A stretch of DNA of 36,489 nucleotides, from contig CANGSR010000007.1 in NCBI GenBank assembly GCA_947456055.1, positions 1 to 36,489 on the forward strand, read 5' to 3'. A program made the translations under genes and the position numbers. Below are positions 27,518-36,489 of the stretch, in pieces; position 1 is the stretch's first letter; every line of letters begins with the position of its first letter. Source of the stretch: Chitinophagaceae bacterium. GTDB lineage: Bacteria > Bacteroidota > Bacteroidia > Chitinophagales > Chitinophagaceae. The notes under the pieces were generated by a model. The model had not been told where the DNA came from. It saw nothing but the letters and a program-made list of their open reading frames with translations, and made no database searches.

Positions 27518-27853
27518 CTATTTTTTGGTCTTCTTTTCTTTCTTTTCAACTTCTATTTTGCTTACATAATCCATCGCCAATTGGGCGTAATATTTCCATT
27601 GGGATGCGTGTTCTTCGCCCATTTGTACCCATCCGTTCATGGGGCGACCATCCATAGGGTCGAATATTTTGGTGCCGGAAAGTTTTAATGCGGCCCTCTC
27701 ATCATCAGCAGGAAGTTTGAATATCATATCGCCTTTGCGGTACATGACGCCTGCCTTGCCATTTAAAGCCTTGATACATAATGCTCCAAACATTTTTCCT
27801 TTTGTAGTATCTGGTATAGCATCTGCTATTTCGTTGAAAATATTTTCGCCCAT
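27518..27853 (-). CDS. TfoX/Sxy N-terminal-like small protein
   Basis: TTKGKMFGALCIKALNGKAGVMYRKGDMIFKLPADDERAALKLSGTKIFDPMDGRPMNGWVQM resembles TfoX-N/YjhX-like MFGxxxxxxNGKxF..L pattern. Confidence 0.65.
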   Translation of the reverse strand: MGENIFNEIADAIPDTTKGKMFGALCIKALNGKAGVMYRKGDMIFKLPADDERAALKLSGTKIFDPMDGRPMNGWVQMGEEHASQWKYYAQLAMDYVSKIEVEKKEKKTKK

Positions 27854-27888
27854 ATATGTTCTTGGTTATATGTAGGAATATTATTTTT

Positions 27889-27896
27889 CAAAAGTA
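27889..27896 (-). promoter_or_regulatory. -7 element TACTTTTG upstream of TfoX-like gene
   Basis: Minus-strand TACTTTTG matches TAnnTTTG, ~36 nt upstream of the ATG. Confidence 0.35.
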
Positions 27897-28111
27897 GCTA
27901 AAAAAGTAGAAAAATTAACCTTGATATTTCGTCCGGTTTTAGTTAAATTGCATAGGCTTAATCGTTGGAAACTGAAAAATATACCATTTCTGCATAGAAA
28001 AAGCATTGGTAATTAGATGCTCAGTAAATATTTGTTATGTGATTAATGTTTTGAATTGTTTGATTTGTCGAATATAAAATTTGCACGTATTTATTGTTGT
28101 TATTTTATTTT

Positions 28112-28139
28112 GTTTTAGTTCGTTTTAGTTCGTTTCTAG
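28112..28139. repeat. Tandem decamer GTTTTAGTTC (2 perfect copies plus a partial third)
   Basis: GTTTTAGTTC GTTTTAGTTC GTTTCTAG in the intergenic region upstream of the PAS kinase. Confidence 0.7.
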
Positions 28140-28283
28140 CTGATAACTATCAATGCAATAGCTGCTAATTATCAGTTATAATTAGAATATATAATTTGAA
28201 ATTTGCAGTTAAACCCGATGGTTTATGGTGGAGTTCTATTATTAAGGTAATGTCAGCTTTTGGTGTGATTTAAATTGTTTATT

Positions 28284-31200
28284 ATGCAGAATGTTTTTGA
28301 TGTATACAAGGCTGTAGTTGATAATATTGAAGACTTTGCCATTTTGCAAATCGATTCTGAAGGGATAATTACATTCTGGAATAAGGGAGCGGAGCGTATC
28401 AGGGGGTACTCAACCAACGAAATGGTGGGCAGCCATTTCAAAATACTATTTACCGGTGAGGAATTAGAAAATAACATCCCTGAAAAATTAATAGAGGAAG
28501 CTACAGAAAAGGGGCACTCGTCCTACCAGGGCTGGAGAACCCGAAAGGATGGTTCCCTGTTTTATGGTGACGTCGTATTTACGGCACTTTTTGATAAGGA
28601 TAATACATTGACAGGGTATACCAAAGTGGTGCATGATATTACCGATTCTATAAATTCAATTGATACAGGTAATAATAAAAGTGCATTAGTTAATGATGTG
28701 AAGGATTTGGTATGGAGCGTAGATAAAAAATTTAGGTTATTGGCATCCAATATCCAGTTTGTGGCCCTGGTGGAACAGATAACAGGCAATCATGTAAGAA
28801 AGGGAGATGATCTTTGCCTGGGTTCACTGGGTAAGAAAAAGCTGCTTGCATTCAAAAAATATTATGATAGGGCATTTGCCGGTGAATCATTTACAATTAC
28901 AGATAACATACTTCATCCCTCAGAACAATGGTTTGAAGTAAGTTTCAGACCGGTATTTTTTGAAAACAAGATAGTAGGTGTGGGTTGTATAGGCCATGAT
29001 ATTACTTCAATAAAGCTAGCCGAAAAACTACAGGAGATTAATGAAAAGCGTTATCGCTCACTCATCGAAAATAGTATTGATGGTATTGTTGTTTTATCAG
29101 CCGAATCGAAACCTGTTTTTATTACACCATCAGTTAAGGCGATTGTAGGATATACCCCATCAGAGTTGATGGAGATGAATTTGTTTAGCCTCATTCATCC
29201 TGACGACATTCCCAGGGGCCAGGCCTTGATTGCGGAGGTTTTTAAAAATCCCGGTGTGCCTTTTGCAGGACTTGTTAAGCAAATGCGCCATAAAGACGGC
29301 AGCTGGAGATGGGTGGAATTTACCATCACCAATATGCTTAATGACCCAAACATTAATGGTATTGTAGAAAATTTCAGGGATATAACCCAGCGTAAAAACG
29401 ACGAAATAGCTCTTGCCAAAAGTGAAGAAAGGCTTAATTGGGCACAGCAGATAGCTCATTTGGGCAGTTGGGAATTAGATTGTAAGAAAGGGGTGGCAAT
29501 ATTGTCTGATGAATTATGCAGGATGTATGGTTTAACTACGGATAATAACCAACATCCATTTGAAGATTGGATAGCATATGTGCACCCTGATGACAGGGAG
29601 GCTGTTAGGTCAATTATTGAAAATGCAGATATTAGCAAATTAAACTCTCAATTATCTTTCCGGGTAATCAATGATTATGGGGAGATAAGAAATCACCAAT
29701 TATCAGCCAGGTATATCCTTGATAATGATAAAAACCTTGTACAGGTACAGGGTATAATCCAGGATATTACAGAAAGTGTACACGCAGAAATAAGCAGGCA
29801 ACAAAGTGAAATAAGATTTAAGTCACTAATTGAAAATAGCAAGGAGGGTGTAGCGATACTATCAGTAGAAGGCGATATTATATATATGTCACCCTCTACA
29901 ACATCAATACTGGGTTATACATCTGAGGAAATGTCCAGTATAAATGTTTTTGACTTGGTACACCCTGATGATGTACTACCTTCTTTACAGGCAATTTCAA
30001 AAGTATTAGAAAATCCAGGCATCCCCATGCCTGGGCATACTGGCCGCATGAGGCATAAAGATGGTACATGGAGGTGGATTGAAGCAATTGTTACCAATTT
30101 GCTACACGATCCATCAATTGGTGGTATAGTTGATAATTTTAGGGATGTAACTGAAAGCAAGATAGCTGAAGAGAAAATAATACATGCCAACAGGCTTTAT
30201 TCATTTATTAGCCAGGTTAACAAGGCAATTATACATATAAGAGATGAGAAGCTCCTGCTTAAGGAGGTTTGTAACATTGCAGTAGAAACAGGCAAATTTA
30301 AAATGGCCTGGATGGGAAAGGTGGTAGAGGGTTACAATAAAGTTGAACCATTTATTTCGACCGGTGATACCAATAATTACCTGGATAAAATAGAAATTTC
30401 AATAAATGATAATGTCCCTGAGGGATTTGGACCCGCAGGTAATGCTTACCGGACAGGTAAAAGTTATTTTTGTAATGATATTCAGTCTGAACATAACATG
30501 GCCAGTTGGCAAAAACAGGCCAAAAAATCTGATTATCGATCTAATATATGTATACCTGTCTTTAAGTCAGGCAAAATAGTTTATACTTTCTCATTGTATT
30601 CAGATGAAGTGAATTTTTTTGATAATGAAGAAGTGAAGTTATTGGATGAGGTAACAGCAGATATTTCATATGCTATTGAAGCCATAGAAAGGGATATTAT
30701 GGCAAAAATTGCTGATGAAAAATTGAAGCAAAGTGCCATCCGACTTAAAAAAGCCCAGGAAATAGCGCATTATGGAGCTTGTGAGTTGGATTTTTCAACT
30801 GGTATTGCTACATGGAGCGAAGAATTATGTAAGATTTATGGATTTTCGCCCGAAAATAGGTACTATAATATGGATCAATGGTTCTCTTTTATTCATCCGG
30901 ATGACAGGGAATATGTAAGTAATGTAACTAAAGTTTCTGATGCAACTTTGAATAATGAAGGTTTCTATCATAGAATAATACGTAAAGATGGTCAGGTAAG
31001 GTATCTGAAAACCCAAAGTGTATATGAGCAATCTATTGACGGCAAACCATTAAGGCTTTATGCAGTTTCATTAGATGTAACTGATGTTAAAGAGGCTGAA
31101 GTAAAATTGAATAATGAAAAATTAAAGCTAAAGCAGGCACAGAAAATAGCGCATCTAGGTAGTTGGGAATTTGATAATGTAATTAAAAAGGCGGTTTGGT

Positions 31201-33500
31201 CGGAAGAACATTGTAAGATATATGGTGTTTCAACTGAGAATAATACTTATACATTAGATGCCTGGCTGTCTTTTGTACATCCAGAGGATAGGGAAAATGT
31301 GGAAATGATTATTGGTACCCATTTGCCTAAATACCAAACCCATAGTTTTTACCATCGAATTATTAGGTTGGATGGTAGTGTGAGATTCTTGTACAGCGAT
31401 TCCTATATAGATTATAATAAAGAAGGCCACCCAATAGGTTTTTATGGTATATCTTACGACATCACCGATCTTAAGGCTACAGAAGAAAAACTAGTAAATG
31501 CTAACAGGCTCTTATCATTTAAGAACCAAATTAATTATGCCATATTGCATGCTAAGGATGAGCAGAGTTTATTTAATGAAGCTTGTAGGTGTGGGGTTGA
31601 ATTAGGTAGGTTTGAATTGGCATGGATAGGTAAGCCAAATGTGGAGACCCGTAGGGTGAGGGTAATGGCCCATGCTAATGCTATACAATATGACCTGGAC
31701 TATTTTTCAAATGTCATTTATGATCCCAAAGGCGCACACGCTAGTGTTATGGCAAGCGGCAAACCATATGTGGTAAATGATTTTACACATGAACCGGAGA
31801 ATAGCAATAGGAGAATATTCACCCGCACAAGAGGTTTCGAGTCTATGCTGGTATTACCATTGAGTAAAAATGGACAGACCATTTATACAATGCACTTCTT
31901 TTCAGCAAAAGCAGGCTTTTTCAATGATGATGAAGTGGTAATCTTATCGGAAGCAGCTAAGGATATTTCATTTGCCTTAGATATGTTTGATAATGAGCAA
32001 TTAAGGAAAATAGCAGAGGATAAGCTGAAGCATAGGAATATTAGGTTGAAACAGGCCCAGGAAATAGCCCACTTCGGAGGTGATGAACTGGATTTTTCTA
32101 CGGGTATAAGTCATTGGTCGGAGCAAATGTGTAAAATATATGGTGTTCCTGTGAAAGATTGTCAGCAAACCTATGATTCCTGGTTGTCTTTTATTCATCC
32201 AGATGACTTGGAGAAGGTAACTAAGATCACTAAAGAGGCCGATGAATTGCTGAGTAATGTAAGCTTTTATCATCGTATAATAAGGAAGGACGGACAAGTA
32301 AGGCATATACATACCAGGCGGCATTTAGAGGTCGATGACTTTAACAGGCCTATTGGTATTTACTCGGTAGCTCATGACATAACAGATATAAAAGAAGCAG
32401 AGGAAGCGGCAAAACAATCGGAGCTTAATATAAGGAAAATTGTGGATTTATTGCCTCAAAGTATTTTTGTGAAAAATACTGCCGGTGAATATGTATTTGC
32501 AAATAATAGTTTTGCGCAACTTGTAGGGTTGAATGAAAGTGAGATTAAATCGAAACAGTTAACTGAGATAATTCCTCCTGGTAATGATATACTTAAGTTA
32601 ACTAATCATGAAATGGAGGTATTGAAAAGGGGGCAGCCATTAACAATACCAAACTACGTATTTGTAGATAATGAAGGTAAATTGCATGTTTTTGATATAA
32701 CTAAAGTGCCTTATGTATTGCCGGGTAGTAGTGAAAAAGCCATCCTGGGAATATGGAGTGATATAACCGATAAGAAAAATGCTGAGTTGGAAAGGAATAA
32801 TATGGTTGCCGATATTATGTTGCGTAATCAGGACTTGGAACAATTTTCGTTTATCGTGTCGCACAATCTAAGGGCGCCAGTTGCCAATGTAATTGGTATT
32901 ACAGATTTATTGCTTAATAAAGATTTCGATAAAAATGAGGAGCGGGATTTCTTGCTTATGCTCTCGAGCTCGGTAGGTAAACTAGATAATGTAATTAAAG
33001 ATCTCAATTATGTGTTGCAATATAAGCATGAGGTGAACGAAAGGCGGGAAAATATTAGTTTCGCACTATTGGTTAGTGAGGTGAAAATTAGTATTCGTAA
33101 GTTGTTTAAGAATGAAGATCTTAAAATTATCAGTGATTTCACATCAGTAAGTGAAATGTTTACAATAAAGAACTATCTTTATAGTATATTTATGAATTTA
33201 ATATCCAACAGTATTAAATACCGACAGCTTGATAAAAAACCAGTAATAGAAATTATCAGCAAAAAGGTGAATAACACGATTGAAATTACTTTCAGAGATA
33301 ATGGGATGGGTATTGATATGGTGAGAAAAGGTGACCAGGTTTTTGGACTGTATAAGCGTTTTCATACTCATACAGAGGGTAAAGGTATGGGCTTGTTTAT
33401 GGTGAAAACCCAGGTTGAAGCCTTAGGAGGTACTATTAGTGTGGAAAGTGAAGTAAATGTAGGAACGACATTTAAAATATTATTTGGAAATATACAATAA
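28284..33500 (+). CDS. Giant cytoplasmic multi-PAS/GAF sensor histidine kinase (about 9 PAS, 2 GAF, HisKA, HATPase)
   Basis: Repeated PAS/PAC motifs (HPDD, NFRDIT, HDITD), two GAF-like blocks (GKFKMAWMGK; GRFELAWIGK), HisKA FSFIVSHNLRAPVAN, N-box NLISNSIKYR, G1 FRDNGMGID, G2 GKGMGLFMVK. ORF-track start 28275 is TTG; ATG is 28284. Confidence 0.95.
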   Translation: MQNVFDVYKAVVDNIEDFAILQIDSEGIITFWNKGAERIRGYSTNEMVGSHFKILFTGEELENNIPEKLIEEATEKGHSSYQGWRTRKDGSLFYGDVVFTALFDKDNTLTGYTKVVHDITDSINSIDTGNNKSALVNDVKDLVWSVDKKFRLLASNIQFVALVEQITGNHVRKGDDLCLGSLGKKKLLAFKKYYDRAFAGESFTITDNILHPSEQWFEVSFRPVFFENKIVGVGCIGHDITSIKLAEKLQEINEKRYRSLIENSIDGIVVLSAESKPVFITPSVKAIVGYTPSELMEMNLFSLIHPDDIPRGQALIAEVFKNPGVPFAGLVKQMRHKDGSWRWVEFTITNMLNDPNINGIVENFRDITQRKNDEIALAKSEERLNWAQQIAHLGSWELDCKKGVAILSDELCRMYGLTTDNNQHPFEDWIAYVHPDDREAVRSIIENADISKLNSQLSFRVINDYGEIRNHQLSARYILDNDKNLVQVQGIIQDITESVHAEISRQQSEIRFKSLIENSKEGVAILSVEGDIIYMSPSTTSILGYTSEEMSSINVFDLVHPDDVLPSLQAISKVLENPGIPMPGHTGRMRHKDGTWRWIEAIVTNLLHDPSIGGIVDNFRDVTESKIAEEKIIHANRLYSFISQVNKAIIHIRDEKLLLKEVCNIAVETGKFKMAWMGKVVEGYNKVEPFISTGDTNNYLDKIEISINDNVPEGFGPAGNAYRTGKSYFCNDIQSEHNMASWQKQAKKSDYRSNICIPVFKSGKIVYTFSLYSDEVNFFDNEEVKLLDEVTADISYAIEAIERDIMAKIADEKLKQSAIRLKKAQEIAHYGACELDFSTGIATWSEELCKIYGFSPENRYYNMDQWFSFIHPDDREYVSNVTKVSDATLNNEGFYHRIIRKDGQVRYLKTQSVYEQSIDGKPLRLYAVSLDVTDVKEAEVKLNNEKLKLKQAQKIAHLGSWEFDNVIKKAVWSEEHCKIYGVSTENNTYTLDAWLSFVHPEDRENVEMIIGTHLPKYQTHSFYHRIIRLDGSVRFLYSDSYIDYNKEGHPIGFYGISYDITDLKATEEKLVNANRLLSFKNQINYAILHAKDEQSLFNEACRCGVELGRFELAWIGKPNVETRRVRVMAHANAIQYDLDYFSNVIYDPKGAHASVMASGKPYVVNDFTHEPENSNRRIFTRTRGFESMLVLPLSKNGQTIYTMHFFSAKAGFFNDDEVVILSEAAKDISFALDMFDNEQLRKIAEDKLKHRNIRLKQAQEIAHFGGDELDFSTGISHWSEQMCKIYGVPVKDCQQTYDSWLSFIHPDDLEKVTKITKEADELLSNVSFYHRIIRKDGQVRHIHTRRHLEVDDFNRPIGIYSVAHDITDIKEAEEAAKQSELNIRKIVDLLPQSIFVKNTAGEYVFANNSFAQLVGLNESEIKSKQLTEIIPPGNDILKLTNHEMEVLKRGQPLTIPNYVFVDNEGKLHVFDITKVPYVLPGSSEKAILGIWSDITDKKNAELERNNMVADIMLRNQDLEQFSFIVSHNLRAPVANVIGITDLLLNKDFDKNEERDFLLMLSSSVGKLDNVIKDLNYVLQYKHEVNERRENISFALLVSEVKISIRKLFKNEDLKIISDFTSVSEMFTIKNYLYSIFMNLISNSIKYRQLDKKPVIEIISKKVNNTIEITFRDNGMGIDMVRKGDQVFGLYKRFHTHTEGKGMGLFMVKTQVEALGGTISVESEVNVGTTFKILFGNIQ

Positions 33501-33506
33501 AGTAAA

Positions 33507-33905
33507 ATGGTAGCGCAGACTAATTATGTAGTAATTGATGATGATCCAATAAACAATCTTATTTGCAATAAGAATCTTCAATTATTATTCCCAAATGATG
33601 ACATAAGGACTTTTACAGATCCGGTGGAGGGATACGATTATATTGTAGATAAGTATAACCAACCTGAAACAGGGAGTATTTTATTCTTAGATATTGATAT
33701 GCCATTTCTGAACGGATGGGATATTTTAGAGAAATTTGCAGGGCTACCAAATATCTCAAATGACAACTTTAAGATTTATATTCTTACTTCTTCTATAGCC
33801 AATGAAGATAAAAAACGGTCTAACAGTAATCCACTCGTGTCAGGGTTTATCGAAAAGCCTTTGAATATGTTTCAGTTGAAACGACTGTTTCCTGAGGCGA
33901 ATTAG
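33507..33905 (+). CDS. Receiver-only (CheY-like) response regulator
   Basis: VIDDDPINNLI acidic pocket, phospho-acceptor FLDIDMPFLNGWD, YILTSS and FIEKPL; starts 6 nt after the kinase stop. Confidence 0.93.
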   Translation: MVAQTNYVVIDDDPINNLICNKNLQLLFPNDDIRTFTDPVEGYDYIVDKYNQPETGSILFLDIDMPFLNGWDILEKFAGLPNISNDNFKIYILTSSIANEDKKRSNSNPLVSGFIEKPLNMFQLKRLFPEAN

Positions 33906-33920
33906 TATAGGAATTAATTG

Positions 33921-33984
33921 AAAAAAACAGGGCAATACTAAGTAAGATTGGCGATATGCCTTACCTACTTAGTATTGCTCTTTT
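33921..33984. terminator. Bidirectional terminator-like hairpin
   Basis: 13-bp perfect stem GCAATACTAAGTA (33932-33944) / TACTTAGTATTGC (33966-33978), A7 before and TTTT after, between convergent genes. Confidence 0.8.
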
Positions 33985-33993
33985 ATATTATGC

Positions 33994-34539
33994 CTAATTG
34001 TTTATTTCGTTTATTTCCAGATTCAACTCGCCTATCAATTTGCTTATATCTACCTTTTTTGAATCACCTAATTCCCTGTCGAGGTCTACAAATCTGAAAT
34101 AGATATTTTCCAGCTCATCATCAGTAAATAGGGTGTAGGCTGTCTGGAATAACTCCTCATTTTCAACTGCGATATGGTCTAGCAGAGCCTCGGTGTATTC
34201 ATCCATTTTTTCAGAAGCAGCTACGTATTGCTTGTGTTCGAAATCGAGCTCAATAGCTCTGAGCATTTCCCTGAACCAGGTATGGTGATCATACATTTCT
34301 TTGAGGATGCCATCGGCCAATAAATCATTTTTCTTAGCCATTTCAGGGAATAGAATTTCTTCTTCCTTGTGGTGGTGGTATTGGTCGGCATATACCCTGA
34401 AGAACCGAATAAGCTCACTAATGGCCAGTTCGTATTCTTCATCGTTTATACCAATAAGGCGTTTTGCGCTACGGGCAGTTTCAATAGCACCTGTAATTAT
34501 TTCGTGCTCGTCGAACAGAACTTTAAGTGAATTATTCAT
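33994..34539 (-). CDS. Hemerythrin (HHE) domain-containing protein
   Basis: LFDEHEIITGAIE, YHHHKEEEILFPEM, MYDHHTWFREM, LLDHIAVENEELF. Confidence 0.92.
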   Translation of the reverse strand: MNNSLKVLFDEHEIITGAIETARSAKRLIGINDEEYELAISELIRFFRVYADQYHHHKEEEILFPEMAKKNDLLADGILKEMYDHHTWFREMLRAIELDFEHKQYVAASEKMDEYTEALLDHIAVENEELFQTAYTLFTDDELENIYFRFVDLDRELGDSKKVDISKLIGELNLEINEINN

Positions 34540-34565
34540 AAATATTTGATTTTGAATTCGTTGAA

Positions 34566-35300
34566 TTACATATTTGCACCAATACTTTTGCCCCCATCTA
34601 CATAAATAGTTTGGCCGGTAATAAATAGAGTATTGTTTGACACAAGGAAGGAAACGGCATTGGCCACATCAGATGGTTTGCCCATACTTTTTGATGGTTG
34701 TGCATTAATCAATTGTTGCAACACATCTTTTTCCAGTTTTTGGGTAAGAGGGGTGTCAATTAGGCCAGGGGCAACTGCATTTACACTTACATTGTATTTA
34801 CCCAATTCAAGTGCTAAAACCCTGGTTAGGGACACGACTCCGGCTTTTGAAGCTGAGTAGTTGCTCTGCCCCCTGTTGCCAAGCCATGCCCTTGATGCAA
34901 TATTGACAATGCGGCCAGAATTCTGTTTCTTCATGGTGATTGCAGCCTCACGGCACATCAACCAGGTGCCCTTAAGGTTTACATTAATCACTGCATCAAA
35001 ATCATCCACGCTCATGTTCCAAATCATATTGTCACGAATGATGCCTGCATTGTTAACAACAGCTGATATGGTGCCATGTATATTAATTATTCTAGCAAAC
35101 AGTTCTTTCACCTGGCTTTCATCTGAAATATTGACCAATTCATATTGGCAGGTACTTGTTGTTAATTCATTTGCCAGTGCTTCTGGATTAGGGTCAAGAT
35201 CTACAGCTACTATATAATATCCATCATCGATTAGTCTTTTGCAAATAGCATTGCCAATTCCTTTAGCTGCGCCTGTCACTATTGCTATGGGCTTTTTCAT
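34566..35300 (-). CDS. Short-chain dehydrogenase/reductase (FabG-like)
   Basis: IVTGAAKGIGNAIC Rossmann motif, VVNNAGI, YSASKAGV catalytic YxxxK, TGQTIYVDGG. Confidence 0.95.
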   Translation of the reverse strand: MKKPIAIVTGAAKGIGNAICKRLIDDGYYIVAVDLDPNPEALANELTTSTCQYELVNISDESQVKELFARIINIHGTISAVVNNAGIIRDNMIWNMSVDDFDAVINVNLKGTWLMCREAAITMKKQNSGRIVNIASRAWLGNRGQSNYSASKAGVVSLTRVLALELGKYNVSVNAVAPGLIDTPLTQKLEKDVLQQLINAQPSKSMGKPSDVANAVSFLVSNNTLFITGQTIYVDGGKSIGANM

Positions 35301-36067
35301 AACACTTCTGTTTTGTTTTTTATTGATAATATCTTTGCTAAAATGCTGATGGCTATTTCATCGGGGCCTTCAGCACCTATTTCAATGCCAATAGGCATAT
35401 TTACCTTGTTCAATTCTTCTATTGAAGCCAATCCCTCTTCAATAAATAGCTTTTTGGTTAGTTCTACTTTTCGATGACTTCCCATCATGCCGAGGTAGGC
35501 ATGAGGTTGTTTAAGGCAATAGGCCAGAATCTGTTGGTCTATTTTATGCCCGTATGTCATGATGCAGATATAGGTTTGCCCGTCATACGGAAGAGTGGGT
35601 AAGATATGCTCATATTCTCCGCATAATTTATTAGCATCACCCATTTCTATTTCCTGGATATAATCTGCTCTGTTATCAATTAGTGTCAGTTCGAAATCGA
35701 AGTTTTTCAACAATTTCACCAGTGCCGCACCTGTGTGGCCAGCCCCGAATATGAATAGTTTGTTTTTTTTCATTACTGGTTCAATATAAATATCCAAATT
35801 GCCGCCACAACTCATTTGCAGGTCCTTGAGTAAGTCATAATGGTAAAGCTTAGGTTTCCGGTTATCAAGAGTAATTAAGGCATCTTCTATAACTTTCCGT
35901 TCTATTCTGCCACCACCTATGGTGCCTATAATCTTGCCATCGGGGTATACCAGCATTTTTGCACCAGCCTCCCTGGGTACCGAGCCCTTGGTATTAGTGA
36001 TAATGCAAATTGCAAACTCACAGTTGCTCTTTTTACCGGCAAGTATATGTTCGAATATTTCGCTCAT
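35297..36067 (-). CDS. XdhC/CoxI family molybdo-enzyme maturation protein
   Basis: GSVPREAGAKMLVYPDGKIIGTIGGGRIE, LQMSCGGNLDIYIEP, FIFGAGHTGAALVKLL, LGMMGSHRKV, PIGIEIGAEGPDEIAISILAKI. Confidence 0.95.
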   Translation of the reverse strand: MSEIFEHILAGKKSNCEFAICIITNTKGSVPREAGAKMLVYPDGKIIGTIGGGRIERKVIEDALITLDNRKPKLYHYDLLKDLQMSCGGNLDIYIEPVMKKNKLFIFGAGHTGAALVKLLKNFDFELTLIDNRADYIQEIEMGDANKLCGEYEHILPTLPYDGQTYICIMTYGHKIDQQILAYCLKQPHAYLGMMGSHRKVELTKKLFIEEGLASIEELNKVNMPIGIEIGAEGPDEIAISILAKILSIKNKTEVL

Positions 36068-36489
36068 GATAGAATTGCAGGTTTCTGGTTAAAAGAGAAG
36101 TACTGACTATAGTCATCGGGGGTATTAATATTTAGGATGCAACGCTCATCATTGGTAACTACCTTATATCTGTTGAAATCGCTTAAAATGTCCCTAAGGG
36201 TGGTTTTATTATCAGTTATGGTCCTTATTTTGTTGAGTATTATGCCTGATAAAAGTACAGGATGCCCTCCCTTATCATAATAGACTGGGGAGATAAAATC
36301 AGCTTTATTCTGGTGTTTTAATAAATCAGATAGCAATTGTTTAGTTACAAATGGATTGTCGATATTTTGTATGAAACAATCTGTATGCTCGCTTAATTGC
36401 TGTAGTCCTAATTGGATGCTGTATATCCTTCCTTTTTCAGGATGGTTGTTATTAATGATGGTAGCATTAGGATATTGCTTTGGATTTAG
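36064..36489 (-). CDS. MobA/MocA-like NTP transferase (molybdenum cofactor nucleotidyltransferase family), N-terminus outside window
   Basis: Frame is open to the window edge (LNPKQYPNATIINNNHPEKGRIYSIQLGLQQL...FIQNIDNPFV), with GRxxSIQxGL pattern; C-terminus PVYYDKGGHPVLLSG. The ATG at 36336 is internal. Confidence 0.85.
   Translation of the reverse strand, partial: LNPKQYPNATIINNNHPEKGRIYSIQLGLQQLSEHTDCFIQNIDNPFVTKQLLSDLLKHQNKADFISPVYYDKGGHPVLLSGIILNKIRTITDNKTTLRDILSDFNRYKVVTNDERCILNINTPDDYSQYFSFNQKPAILS

Overview
The window looks like chromosomal DNA from a Bacteroidota organism, probably Chitinophagia/Sphingobacteriia-like (TAnnTTTG-type promoters, A-rich leaders, family composition). 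Most genes are housekeeping or metabolic: the C-terminal part of an S9 peptidase, DinB, a TolC/MFP/RND efflux set, FolK, thiolase, PLP aminotransferase, RecN, two multi-TM proteins, methyltransferase, M14 peptidase, SET protein, gamma-glutamyltransferase, a DUF2911-like protein, a very large PAS/GAF histidine kinase with a receiver-only partner, hemerythrin, SDR, XdhC and a MobA-like NTP transferase (truncated by the window end). The best candidate for something unusual is the isolated gene at 10866-11687. It encodes four tandem copies of the OAA/MBHA-type mannose-binding lectin repeat (NQWGG..APW..GG / GEGPIGFK), has no obvious signal peptide, and is preceded by a ~110-nt GC-rich potentially structured leader whose closing helix ends a few nt from the start codon, with a dyad overlapping a putative promoter further upstream. 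Other points of interest are near-leaderless TAYCTTTGC promoters, a [GAF-PAS] duplication in the giant kinase, an efflux operon interrupted by an opposite-strand coiled-coil/TM gene, a membrane-tethered MepA/LAS-like peptidase candidate and a translationally coupled molybdo-enzyme maturation cluster. All assignments come from reading motifs; no database search or folding program was run.
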